This document shows, in pieces, positions 18,050-25,955 of a DNA stretch of 64,000 bases (the stretch's first letter is position 1; every line of letters begins with the position of its first letter). Below the pieces are notes generated by a model. It ran no database searches. It was not told the DNA's origin and saw only the letters and a program-made list of their open reading frames with translations. The translations under genes were made by a program, and so were the position numbers. The stretch lies in the NCBI RefSeq assembly GCF_004792695.1, contig NZ_SRXU01000001.1, positions 434,001 through 498,000 of the forward strand. Direction: 5' to 3'. This stretch comes from Sphingomonas naasensis (GTDB lineage: Bacteria; Pseudomonadota; Alphaproteobacteria; Sphingomonadales; Sphingomonadaceae).

Positions 18050-20328
18050 CAGCACGTCTCCGCGACGACGGGCACCGGCAGCAGCTGGGTGCCGGTGCCG
18101 GGCGCGGGCGACGAGCCGATGTCGCCGCGCAGCAGGCTGATGTCGATCGGATCGCCGCCGACCACCGATATGCCGGCGAGCTCGGGCAGCTCGATGCCGC
18201 TGATCGACACGGCGTCGAGCTTGCCGCCGCTGTCGAGCGCCAGCTGGACATCGGCGACCTCGACCACGCCCGGCACGCGCGCCGCCTCGGCCATCAGCGC
18301 GCGGGCATGCACCGGCCGTCCGAGCGGCCAGCCGCGCAGGGCGGGGTCGGTCTCGGGCCCGTAAAGCAAGCCCTCGGTGGTCGAGAAGTCGCCGTCCTCG
18401 GGCGGCAGCGGACTCAGATAGGCGCGCAGCCGCGTCTTCACGGCATCGGCGACTTCGGCGATCGTGTAGCCACCGCCCACCTCGATCCCGACGGAAACCC
18501 AGATCCGCTTGTAGAGCGGCCCGCGCAGCACGAGCTCGGTGGTCACCAGCCGCCGCGGATCGAGATAGGCGCAAAGCGCATCGAGGAACGGCGCGTCGGG
18601 ACGCGGCGCCGCGGGATAGTCCGGGTCGTAGCGCGGCGCGACGAGCAGCGTCACGACGCCGGGCACCGTGCCGATCGCACCGGGTGCGAGATCGGGATGC
18701 CATGCCGCCAGCACGTCGACGCGGCCGATCGAGACGCCGGGCGTGCGCCACGTGATGCTGCGGAAATCGGCCTCGGTAACCAGCCGGTCGCGATGCTGGA
18801 GCATCCGCTGGACCTGCTTCTCGCCCGAGCGCACCGTCTCGGCGTCGGTCCCGCCCCAGGTCGCGATCGGATTGGTGCCGGTGAAGCCCTGCGGCGCGAG
18901 CGGCCCGACCTTGAGCGCGTTCGGGCCGACATTGCCTTCCTGCCCCTCGCTATAGTCATAGCGGGCGTAGAGCCGGTCGCCCGCCCCCGGCCGCCGCCCC
19001 GCCAGTCCGTCGCCGAAGCTGACGATCCCCGCCTCGGCATCGATGCGGAACGCAGTCGCCGGTGCGAGTTGCTGGCTGGCGCCCGGCACGGGCACCTCGG
19101 GTGCTGCGGCGAGCAAATCGTCGATCGCGCTCCATTCGGTTTCCTGGCCCTCGGGCGAGATGCTGACGATCGCGACGCTGTTCTCGAGCACCGGCGCCCG
19201 CGCGAGTTGGCGCTGCTGATCGGGGCTGCCATCGCCATCGGGAAGGCGTTCGGCGCGGATCGTCTCGAACTGGCGGACTCCGACCGCATTGATCCCCGCC
19301 CAGCGCAGCCGCACCTCGGCGGCAGACGAGGCGCGCACCCGGATCCAGGTGACCAGCGTCTCGGCGATGGCGCTGTCGTCGATCGCGGGGGGCAGCTCGC
19401 CCACCCCGGCCTCGAACGGATCGAGATTGTTCCACAGCTTGAGCGCATCGGCCTCGGGCAGGCCGATCTCGACCACACCCACCTCGCGCGACGGATCGAA
19501 ATCGGCGCGGGCATTGAGCGCGCGCCAGTCGGGAGCCGGCCGGCCGTTGACGAACAGCAGCTCGCCATTCGCCGCGGGACGGGCGATGTCGTAGCGCAGC
19601 AGATCGGCGGGCGCGGTGGTCGCGCCGCCGACGGGCAGAACCTGCTGCTCGACATCCTCGGCGGGCGCGAGACCGAGCGAAAGGCTGCGCCCGGCAATCG
19701 CCTCGCGGACCAGCCTGGTGGGATCCTCGGCCGCGCCCAGATGCTCCTTCCGGGCGACCAGCGCGATCCACAAGGTCCGGTCGATCGTCTCGGCGAGGTC
19801 GAGCGGACCTTGGGCGGGGTCGAACGGCGCGCTCTGGTAGAGCGTCAGATTGGGCGGCAGCGTCGCGCCGTACGAGGCGTAGAGCAGCTCATAATATTGG
19901 CGCAGCTCCGGCGTCGGATTGGTCACCGGCCGCTTGACGAACAGCTTCGCCTCGACCGGCAGCACGTCGAGCCCGGTCACCGTGCGGAACGGCATCGGGC
20001 CGGCGAGCAGCTCGAAATCGCGCTGGAAGGTCTGGGTGGCGAGGTCACCCTTCTCGTTGCGGAACGAGACCAGCCCGCGCGCCTCGCTCGCCGTGCGCAG
20101 CGGGATGCCGAGCAGCTTGAGGAACTTGGCGCGGTTGCGCTCGGGGATCTGGTTTGCCCGATAGATCAGATTCTCGGTCAGGAAGGCGAATAGCTGGACG
20201 ATCGTGACGCCGGGATCGGACGGATTGAAATTGGTCCATTCGGGCGTGTGGACGGGGACGCGGGCCAGCGTCTCCTCGACCAGCGCGCGATAATCGCGAT
20301 CGTCGATACGGGGCGCAGGCAGCGGCAT
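18049..20328 (-). CDS. eCIS baseplate J-like / gp6-like wedge protein (Pvc11-like)
   Basis: A 759-residue protein starting at an ATG that overlaps the gp25 stop codon. The N-terminus (YRALVEETLARVPVHTPEW, DPGVTIVQLFAFLTENLIYRAN) is the hallmark of large baseplate J/gp6 wedge subunits of contractile tails. The middle carries the SFGDGLAGRRPGAGDRL element common to the family, and the C-terminal third has a typical beta-rich arm. In Afp/PVC particles this subunit builds the baseplate ring with gp25 and the tail-protein-I subunit, its immediate neighbours here. Confidence 0.9.
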   Translation of the reverse strand: MPLPAPRIDDRDYRALVEETLARVPVHTPEWTNFNPSDPGVTIVQLFAFLTENLIYRANQIPERNRAKFLKLLGIPLRTASEARGLVSFRNEKGDLATQTFQRDFELLAGPMPFRTVTGLDVLPVEAKLFVKRPVTNPTPELRQYYELLYASYGATLPPNLTLYQSAPFDPAQGPLDLAETIDRTLWIALVARKEHLGAAEDPTRLVREAIAGRSLSLGLAPAEDVEQQVLPVGGATTAPADLLRYDIARPAANGELLFVNGRPAPDWRALNARADFDPSREVGVVEIGLPEADALKLWNNLDPFEAGVGELPPAIDDSAIAETLVTWIRVRASSAAEVRLRWAGINAVGVRQFETIRAERLPDGDGSPDQQRQLARAPVLENSVAIVSISPEGQETEWSAIDDLLAAAPEVPVPGASQQLAPATAFRIDAEAGIVSFGDGLAGRRPGAGDRLYARYDYSEGQEGNVGPNALKVGPLAPQGFTGTNPIATWGGTDAETVRSGEKQVQRMLQHRDRLVTEADFRSITWRTPGVSIGRVDVLAAWHPDLAPGAIGTVPGVVTLLVAPRYDPDYPAAPRPDAPFLDALCAYLDPRRLVTTELVLRGPLYKRIWVSVGIEVGGGYTIAEVADAVKTRLRAYLSPLPPEDGDFSTTEGLLYGPETDPALRGWPLGRPVHARALMAEAARVPGVVEVADVQLALDSGGKLDAVSISGIELPELAGISVVGGDPIDISLLRGDIGSSPAPGTGTQLLPVPVVAETC

Positions 20329-20714
20329 CAGCTTCTCCCCAGCGGAATCGAGACGCTCGTGCGCTCGGCCGCGCCGGTCGCGACGAGGCGATAGGCGATG
20401 GTGGCGAGCGCGGCGGTGGCGTCGGTGGGATCCGGCGTCACATCGACGCCGTCGAGCGCGATGCGCGGCTCCCATTGGCGCAGCGCATCCTCGATCGAGG
20501 CGGCGATGCGGACATGCGTGGCAGGGTTGTTCGGCTCGAAGAGGTAGCGCCCCAGGCCCGCCCCGAAATCGGCGAGCTGGATGCGCTCGCCGGCCTCGGT
20601 CTTGAGGATGATCGCGATCGACTCGCGGACATTGGTCTCGCCCTCGGACCAGCGCATCCGCCCGTCGGGCCCGACGCGCGGCGGGAATCCGAGGCTCTTT
20701 CCGAACGGGCTCAT
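20328..20714 (-). CDS. gp25-like baseplate wedge protein (Pvc9-like)
   Basis: A 128-residue protein of the usual length for T4 gp25/P2 W-like sheath initiators. It contains the conserved VRESIAIILKTEAGERIQL stretch and the FGAGLGRYLFEPN motif, followed by an amphipathic helix (IEDALRQWEPRI) and the DGVDV strand. In contractile systems it docks the first sheath ring to the baseplate. The start overlaps the previous stop (ATGA) and the stop overlaps the next start. Confidence 0.92.
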   Translation of the reverse strand: MSPFGKSLGFPPRVGPDGRMRWSEGETNVRESIAIILKTEAGERIQLADFGAGLGRYLFEPNNPATHVRIAASIEDALRQWEPRIALDGVDVTPDPTDATAALATIAYRLVATGAAERTSVSIPLGRS

Positions 20715-22750
20715 GACTGCGCCTTGAATTTGGGGATCGGGAAGCAGGCGATGAACCACGGCACCCAGCGGAAGATGAAATCGAGCAGGAACACGATGAT
20801 GATCAGCAGGATCAGCGCGCAGAGCGTGATGATCGGGATCGACAGCGAGCAGATCATCCCGATCTCGAGATCGTTGTTCTTGCAGCCGCCGCCGTCGCCG
20901 ACCTTGATGTCCTTGTGGAAGGGCCAGGGCAGGACCTGGAGCACCAGATCGATGAACCCGAGCCCCTTGGCGCGCTGGACCTGCCCGCACAGCATGTCCG
21001 ACATCACGAACGCCGCGCCGCGGCCGTGCTTGCGCAGCCCTGACGGGCTGGTGTCCGACGGCAGGGTGATCGTGATCGGCCGCACCGGCGCTTCGGGATC
21101 GAAGAAGCTGGCGAGCCGGAAACGCTCGGTCGGCGACGACAGCGTCGGCGGATGCAGCGGCCCGCAATCGGCGTTCATGTGGACCATGCGGATGACGAAC
21201 AGGCCCTGATCGCCGGCGGTCTTGATCAGCACGTCGCGCAGCTTCATCGCATGCGGTATCGGCTGCGCGTCGGATTCGTCATTGGCTGGCAGCGCACGGG
21301 CGAGCAGCGCAGTGAACCGGTCGAGCTTCTCGACTGCGACCGTGGCGTCGGGGCTATCGCTGGGCTCGGTGATCACGCTGCCGTCGTTGGCGGGCGGGTC
21401 GAGCGTGGAACTGAACGGATCGCCGCCTGCGAGCACGGTCTTGTACGGCCCGTCGGTCGTCGCCGCCGACGCCTTGTTGGGCGGCGCCTGCATTCCGACC
21501 AGCTGGAAATGGAAGCTGGGCCAGCTGGCGTCGGCCAGGGTGGTTTCGTTATAATGCGTCGACGCGGCGTCGAGCTGTTCCTCGAACTCGCGGATGTGGA
21601 GCAGCGCATCGCGCATCGACGGCGCCTTGGTCTTCCCCGCCGGCGGCGGCGGTCCGCCCGAGGTGAGCGTGTTGAGCGCCCGCCACGCCGCCTGCTCGGC
21701 GGTGCTCAGATTGGGTGGCAGCGTCGTCGCGGACAGCGCCGCGCTCAGTCGGGGAACCCGATCGTCGAGCCACTTGCGCAGATCGAGCAGCAGCAGCCAT
21801 GACTGGTGCTGATACTGGTAATTATAGTCGCGGACGCGATTGGCGCGGTCGGTGTCGTCCTCTTCCGAGTCCGGCGTTTTGGTGACGAACTCTTGCGCGG
21901 CCTTGAGCGCGGCGCGGACCAACGCCTTCCACGGCTCGACCACTTCGATCCGGAGCTGCGCGGTGCGCGCGACGGTGGTGTTGGGCTTGGCTGGGGGGGC
22001 GCCCGGCTTGAGCGAGGCCATCTGCCCCGCCGCGAGCGACACCGCGGTCGTCGCCACGGTCTTGCCGAGATATTCCTCGCGGCGCGCGACCGGCACCATG
22101 CCGGCCCAGATCGTCCGCGGCTTGCCCGCCTCGTCGCGATGCTGGAGCGGGAAGAGCGGCAATTGCTCCTCGCCCGGCGCCAGATCGGTGCCCGCGGCGA
22201 CGCGCTGCCAGCGCGCCTCGTCACCCTCGCGGACATAGGCATATTCGACCAGATCGGCGGGGTCCGCCGCGGTGCTTCCCGTATCGGAGAGCAGCCGCCG
22301 CAGGACGAAGCCGACCGTCTCGTGCCCGCCCTCGACTGCGCGTTCGGGCAGGCCGGGGATCTGGCAGGCGAGCGTGCCGGCGACGAGATAATAGCGCTGG
22401 TGCGCCGGCTGGTAGAGCTTGAGCGGCTTGTTCGCCGGCGCCGCAGGCGGCGGTGCCGAGGGCGCCGACCGCCAGAAACGCCTGCGCTTGGCCTCCTTTA
22501 TCGGCGCGGGCAGCGGCACGCGCACGATCGGGTCCTTGAGGTCGACCGCAAGCGGCGGGTCGCGCCACGTCTCGTACCTCGCGATCCGATCGGAGATGCG
22601 CGCCGGCTCCTCCGCCAGCGTCGCGAGAAGTTGCTCCATGAAGTCGTCGCTGGCGAAGCGCAGCAATTGCGGGCGCGCCGCGAATGGCGTGGTCCCCCGC
22701 CAGAGCGGCCGCGGCGCCTGCCACGTGACCTGATGCGCGACCGCGCTCAC
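20711..22750 (-). CDS. large eCIS-associated protein with C-terminal hydrophobic anchor, function unknown
   Basis: A 679-residue protein starting at GTG (GTGA overlap with the spike gene). Most of it is soluble and hydrophilic, with a charged helical middle (~300-400). Near the C-terminus a glycine-rich DGGGCKNND is followed by about 40 strongly hydrophobic residues (CSLSIPIITLCALILLIIIV and onward to FLLDFIF), long enough for one or two membrane segments, ending in a short Pro-rich tail. It lies between the spike and gp25, where PVC loci normally encode a small PAAR tip. I did not recognise the family. It might anchor the particle, plug the tube or be loaded as cargo. Confidence 0.65.
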   Translation of the reverse strand: MSAVAHQVTWQAPRPLWRGTTPFAARPQLLRFASDDFMEQLLATLAEEPARISDRIARYETWRDPPLAVDLKDPIVRVPLPAPIKEAKRRRFWRSAPSAPPPAAPANKPLKLYQPAHQRYYLVAGTLACQIPGLPERAVEGGHETVGFVLRRLLSDTGSTAADPADLVEYAYVREGDEARWQRVAAGTDLAPGEEQLPLFPLQHRDEAGKPRTIWAGMVPVARREEYLGKTVATTAVSLAAGQMASLKPGAPPAKPNTTVARTAQLRIEVVEPWKALVRAALKAAQEFVTKTPDSEEDDTDRANRVRDYNYQYQHQSWLLLLDLRKWLDDRVPRLSAALSATTLPPNLSTAEQAAWRALNTLTSGGPPPPAGKTKAPSMRDALLHIREFEEQLDAASTHYNETTLADASWPSFHFQLVGMQAPPNKASAATTDGPYKTVLAGGDPFSSTLDPPANDGSVITEPSDSPDATVAVEKLDRFTALLARALPANDESDAQPIPHAMKLRDVLIKTAGDQGLFVIRMVHMNADCGPLHPPTLSSPTERFRLASFFDPEAPVRPITITLPSDTSPSGLRKHGRGAAFVMSDMLCGQVQRAKGLGFIDLVLQVLPWPFHKDIKVGDGGGCKNNDLEIGMICSLSIPIITLCALILLIIIVFLLDFIFRWVPWFIACFPIPKFKAQS

Positions 22751-23463
22751 CAGATATTTCCCGCGCCGGGGGTGTAGGTGCTCGAGATCACGGTGTTCGA
22801 GATCAGCGTGTCGCACTTCACGATGCCCGAGAAGGTCGACATGCCGGCATCGACCTTGACCATGCCGGCCGAGACCGCGACCTGCGCGGCGTTGACGGTG
22901 ACTTTCGCCGCGGCGGTGACGGTGATGCCCGAAGTCTCGAGCTTGACCGAATTGCCGTTCGAATCCTCGATGGTGACGGCGCCAGGGCCGTCCTTCATCG
23001 TCAGCTTCTGTCCGCCCGGGGTCTCGAGCTTGAGCGTCTCCTGCCCGCTCTGATCGTCGAGCGTGATCTTCACGCCGTTGCGGCTGCGGATGACCTTGAG
23101 GTTGTTGCCGCTCGCCATCGATTGCGGTGGCTTGTCCCTGCCGTTCCACAGGCCGCCGAGAACATAGGGGCGCCGCGGATCGCCATGCTCGAACGCGACG
23201 AGCACTTCGTCGCCGACATCGGGGATGAACCAGCTGCCGCGATTGTCTCCGGCGAACAGCGTCGCCATCCGCGCCCACGCCGCATAGCCGTCGCCGCCAC
23301 CCGCGTCCGGGGCCCAGTCGAGCTTGATCTTGACCCGACCCTGACCGTCGGGGTCGTCGATGTCAGTGACGGTGGCGGGGACGACGCCGTACCAGCGCCC
23401 GCCCCAGCCGTCGCTCTGGCGTTCGTGGAATTGCGCTTCGCCGCGATCGAGATCGAGCAGCAT
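22747..23463 (-). CDS. spike OB-fold/beta-helix protein (gp5/VgrG C-part, baseplate assembly protein V-like)
   Basis: A 238-residue protein. The first ~100 residues are the gp5-type OB fold: VVPATVTDIDDPDGQGRVKIKLDW, then ARMATLFAGDNRGSWFIPDVGDEVLVAFEHGDPRRPYVLGGLWNG, which is diagnostic of VgrG/gpV proteins. From about residue 125 a run of Val/Thr-rich short strands (IKLETSGITV-like) would form the trimeric beta-helix needle. It ends without a PAAR or toxin extension. The preceding gene supplies the gp27-like half, so the spike is encoded as two proteins. Confidence 0.9.
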   Translation of the reverse strand: MLLDLDRGEAQFHERQSDGWGGRWYGVVPATVTDIDDPDGQGRVKIKLDWAPDAGGGDGYAAWARMATLFAGDNRGSWFIPDVGDEVLVAFEHGDPRRPYVLGGLWNGRDKPPQSMASGNNLKVIRSRNGVKITLDDQSGQETLKLETPGGQKLTMKDGPGAVTIEDSNGNSVKLETSGITVTAAAKVTVNAAQVAVSAGMVKVDAGMSTFSGIVKCDTLISNTVISSTYTPGAGNIW

Positions 23464-24536
23464 CACGGTGTCCCCAATCCGGCACGCTCGCAGCGGAATT
23501 CGCTGCGCATGCCCATTGCCTGATCGAAGCGGTGGGTGACCGCGGTGGCGCGATAATCGCCGTCGAACAGCTTGCCGAGGCCGGTGAGGGCGAGTGTCGC
23601 GCCCACCCGGATCGCCGCCTTGCTCTCGGCGACCCCGTCCCCGGTGACGAAGCGCCGCGCCATGTGACGGAAGCTCGCCTCCGCCACCGCCCGCGCCTCG
23701 GCGTCGTCGCGCGGCAGCGCATGCGCGATCGTGTCGACGCGCTCGCCAAAGGCGGACTTGAGGATCGTGGCGCCGCCGTCGTTCGACCCGGTCTCGCCCG
23801 ACACGGCACCGTCGGTTGCCTTGTGGCTGGCGACCTTCTTGTCGGCGACGTTCCAGCCGCTCGCGACGATCGCGGTGCGCTGGCCGGCCAGATCGGCCTC
23901 GACATGGAATTCGCGCAGCGACCCGGCCCAGCGCAGCTCGACCTTGTCGGCCGGGCGCAGCCTGGCGAGGTGGAGCTCGCTCCCCTGCACCCACAGCAGC
24001 GCGTCCTCGCGCCGGGCGAGATCGTGGAGCAGCGCGAGATCGCTCTGGTTGACCTGCGCGATGCAGAGCTGGCTCGCCCCCTGAAGGTCGATCTTCGGCG
24101 TCAGGCCATGGTCGGATGCGATCTTGCGGGCGACATCGACGATCGACTGGCGCTCGAAGCTGCGCGTCCGCCGCGTCATTCGCAGATCCTGCAGCCGATC
24201 CTCGATCAGCACCCCGATCGTCGGCGGCGCGCCGTCGGCGAAATCGGCGGTGATCGCGCTGATCTTGCCTTCGAACAGCAGATCGTCGCCGAGCTTGACC
24301 TTGACCGGCTTGCCGAACTCGATCGTCTTGCGGTCGAAATGCTGGAAGCCCGGCGTGTCACCGCCGCCCCAGTTGCCGAACACCAGTTCCGCGCGCGCCA
24401 TCCCCTCGACGCTGTCGGCGAGCTCCATCGTGATCAGCGCCGATTCGAGCTTGTCGACGCGCACGCCATCGAACTCGAAGGTCGGGCGCGCCGGCCGCAT
24501 CGGCAGCGGCGTCACGTTGGAGGCGGCGACCGGCAT
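23463..24536 (-). CDS. spike hub protein (gp27/late control D-like half of VgrG)
   Basis: A 357-residue protein of the phage late control gene D/gp27 type. Recognisable pieces are the N-terminal strand-rich barrel (VDKLESALITMELADSVEG, ELVFGNWGG), the FEGKISAITADFADG segment, and DLALLHDLARREDALLWV, which is typical of VgrG N-terminal halves. It should form the hub trimer linking tube and spike. Joined to the OB-fold partner by an ATGA overlap and to the small upstream gene in the same way. Confidence 0.88.
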   Translation of the reverse strand: MPVAASNVTPLPMRPARPTFEFDGVRVDKLESALITMELADSVEGMARAELVFGNWGGGDTPGFQHFDRKTIEFGKPVKVKLGDDLLFEGKISAITADFADGAPPTIGVLIEDRLQDLRMTRRTRSFERQSIVDVARKIASDHGLTPKIDLQGASQLCIAQVNQSDLALLHDLARREDALLWVQGSELHLARLRPADKVELRWAGSLREFHVEADLAGQRTAIVASGWNVADKKVASHKATDGAVSGETGSNDGGATILKSAFGERVDTIAHALPRDDAEARAVAEASFRHMARRFVTGDGVAESKAAIRVGATLALTGLGKLFDGDYRATAVTHRFDQAMGMRSEFRCERAGLGTP

Positions 24537-24700
24537 CAGTGCGCCCTCAGCCGCGCGTGGCGGCGGACGATGCGGTCCAGCGGCGGCCTGAGCTGGGCGG
24601 GCTCGATCTTCTGCGGCGCGCCGCCGGCCTCGCCCTTGTCGTCCTGCTTCTCCTGGCCCGGCGCGGAGACCGCTTCGAACTCGTTGATGACGACGGCCAT
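24536..24700 (-). CDS. small eCIS protein (DUF5908-like)
   Basis: A 54-residue protein beginning MAVVINEFEAVSAPG, preceded by a GGAGCGGGC ribosome binding region and ending in an ATGA overlap with the spike hub gene. Small proteins starting with a similar 'M-x-I-x-I-x-E-h' strand (DUF5908) are commonly found between the tube-adaptor and spike genes of eCIS loci. The C-terminal half is basic (RIVRRHARLRAH). The position and N-terminal pattern support the call; its function is not known. Confidence 0.6.
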   Translation of the reverse strand: MAVVINEFEAVSAPGQEKQDDKGEAGGAPQKIEPAQLRPPLDRIVRRHARLRAH

Positions 24701-24710
24701 TGCCCGCTCC

Positions 24711-25484
24711 TCAATTGATCTTGACCGACGCGCTCGCCGAGAATTTCGGCGGCGTGATCGACGGTGGCTGGATGTTGGCCCCGGCCGAGAAGCCGATCCC
24801 CGCGCCCGCGCCGGCGCGCACGTCGATCAGCTGCCCCGGCGACAGCCGCAGCGGGTCCTCGATGCCGTTCGCGGCGGCCATGCCCTTCCAGTCGGACTGG
24901 CCGTTCTTGGCCGCCATGCTCTGCGCGGTGTCGCCCTGCTTGGCCTGCGACATCGGCTTCTGGCCGGGCGACGACGGCACCTTGCCGTCGCCCTTGAACT
25001 CCGAGGTCAGGATCTTCTGCTGGCCGATCGTCAGCGACACCTGCGCGCGCAGCGGCTTGCCGTCAGTCCCGAAGAATTCGAGGCTCTCCTCGAGCCCTTC
25101 GACGATCCCGTCGAACAGGAACGATCCCCAGACGAACCGCGTCGCCGGCGGCACCATCTTCTTCGCGTCGGCCTTGTCCGGAGTCGGCGTCATGAAGAAG
25201 ATCACCTTCTGGGTGAGGCGCCGGACGTCGTCGACCGCATCCTCGGTCATCGCGGTGACGTCGAACCAGAGGGTCAGCGCGAGTTTGGTCGTGCCCGCGC
25301 CGACGAATTGCCGCCCGGTATTGCCCGCCGCCTGATCGCCGCCCTGCGGCTGGACCAGCTGGTTGGCGAAGGTGACCTTCAGCGTCTCGGGATTGAACTG
25401 GACGCTGACCTTCTCGCCGCCCGGCTTCTCCTTCTTGAAGTCGTCGTCGAGCTGGATCAGCTGGGCTTTGGCGAGCTCGGTCAT
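24711..25484 (-). CDS. CIS tube-adaptor protein with LysM domain (Pvc7/Afp7-like)
   Basis: A 257-residue protein. The first ~165 residues match the contractile-injection-system tube-protein N-terminal domain (VQFNPETLKVTFANQL, LTLWFDVTAMTEDAVDDVRRL, FVWGSFLFDGIVEGLEE). Residues ~185-225 are a LysM-like repeat (QGDTAQSMAAKNG, LRLSPGQLIDV). In PVC/Afp this protein links tube and spike inside the baseplate, like gp53/gp54 region proteins. Overlaps the tube-2 gene by 4 bp. Confidence 0.9.
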   Translation of the reverse strand: MTELAKAQLIQLDDDFKKEKPGGEKVSVQFNPETLKVTFANQLVQPQGGDQAAGNTGRQFVGAGTTKLALTLWFDVTAMTEDAVDDVRRLTQKVIFFMTPTPDKADAKKMVPPATRFVWGSFLFDGIVEGLEESLEFFGTDGKPLRAQVSLTIGQQKILTSEFKGDGKVPSSPGQKPMSQAKQGDTAQSMAAKNGQSDWKGMAAANGIEDPLRLSPGQLIDVRAGAGAGIGFSAGANIQPPSITPPKFSASASVKIN

Positions 25485-25954
25485 GCCGCGGCCTTTCCGG
25501 GCACGAATTTGAGCGTCTCATAGGCGATCTGGAGTTCCTCGATCGCCACGGCGGAGCCCGTCGAACTGAGCGTCGGCGCCTTCATCTTGATCGGCACGCA
25601 GCGCGAGAGCTGGAAGCGTGCGCGCTCGCTCGCGTCAGGGCCGAGGATCACCACCTCGGCATCGGCCCGCAGCCGCGGATCGGCGACCGAATCCTCGAAC
25701 CATTTCCAAAGGTCGAAATTCTCGGTCATGCCGCGCTTGAGCGTGAGGTTCGAATAGGCCACTGCGCCATTGACGCGGATCGCGCGGTTGTTGGCGCCGC
25801 CTTCCTTGATGGTCTTGACGTCCATCGTCATCTCGAGCCCGTCGCAGTCCGAGAAGGCGGCCTCGACGAGCGGCTTGCCCTCGCCGGCCCGCATGATCTC
25901 GACCGCGAAATTGAAGGCCATGAAGGGCCAGGGCCGCGGCTTTTCGTCGGGCAT
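25481..25954 (-). CDS. eCIS tail tube protein 2 (gp19-like)
   Basis: A 157-residue member of the T4 gp19-like tube family. It has the family layout: FNFAVEI strand, a GLEMTMDVKTIKEGG turn, TLKRGMTENFDLWKWFED, and a final AIEELQIAYETLKFV strand. Shorter and divergent from the first tube protein of this locus. In PVC particles different tube paralogs sit at the baseplate end and along the shaft; this copy is next to the adaptor gene and may be the baseplate-proximal one. Start set at the ATG preceded by GGAG. Confidence 0.9.
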   Translation of the reverse strand: MPDEKPRPWPFMAFNFAVEIMRAGEGKPLVEAAFSDCDGLEMTMDVKTIKEGGANNRAIRVNGAVAYSNLTLKRGMTENFDLWKWFEDSVADPRLRADAEVVILGPDASERARFQLSRCVPIKMKAPTLSSTGSAVAIEELQIAYETLKFVPGKAAA

Positions 25955-25955
25955 G

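Noticed and set aside
22747..23463. A PAAR or toxin extension at the C-terminus of the spike protein.
   Set aside because: The protein ends shortly after the beta-helix strands (TPGAGNIW); nothing resembling PAAR follows.
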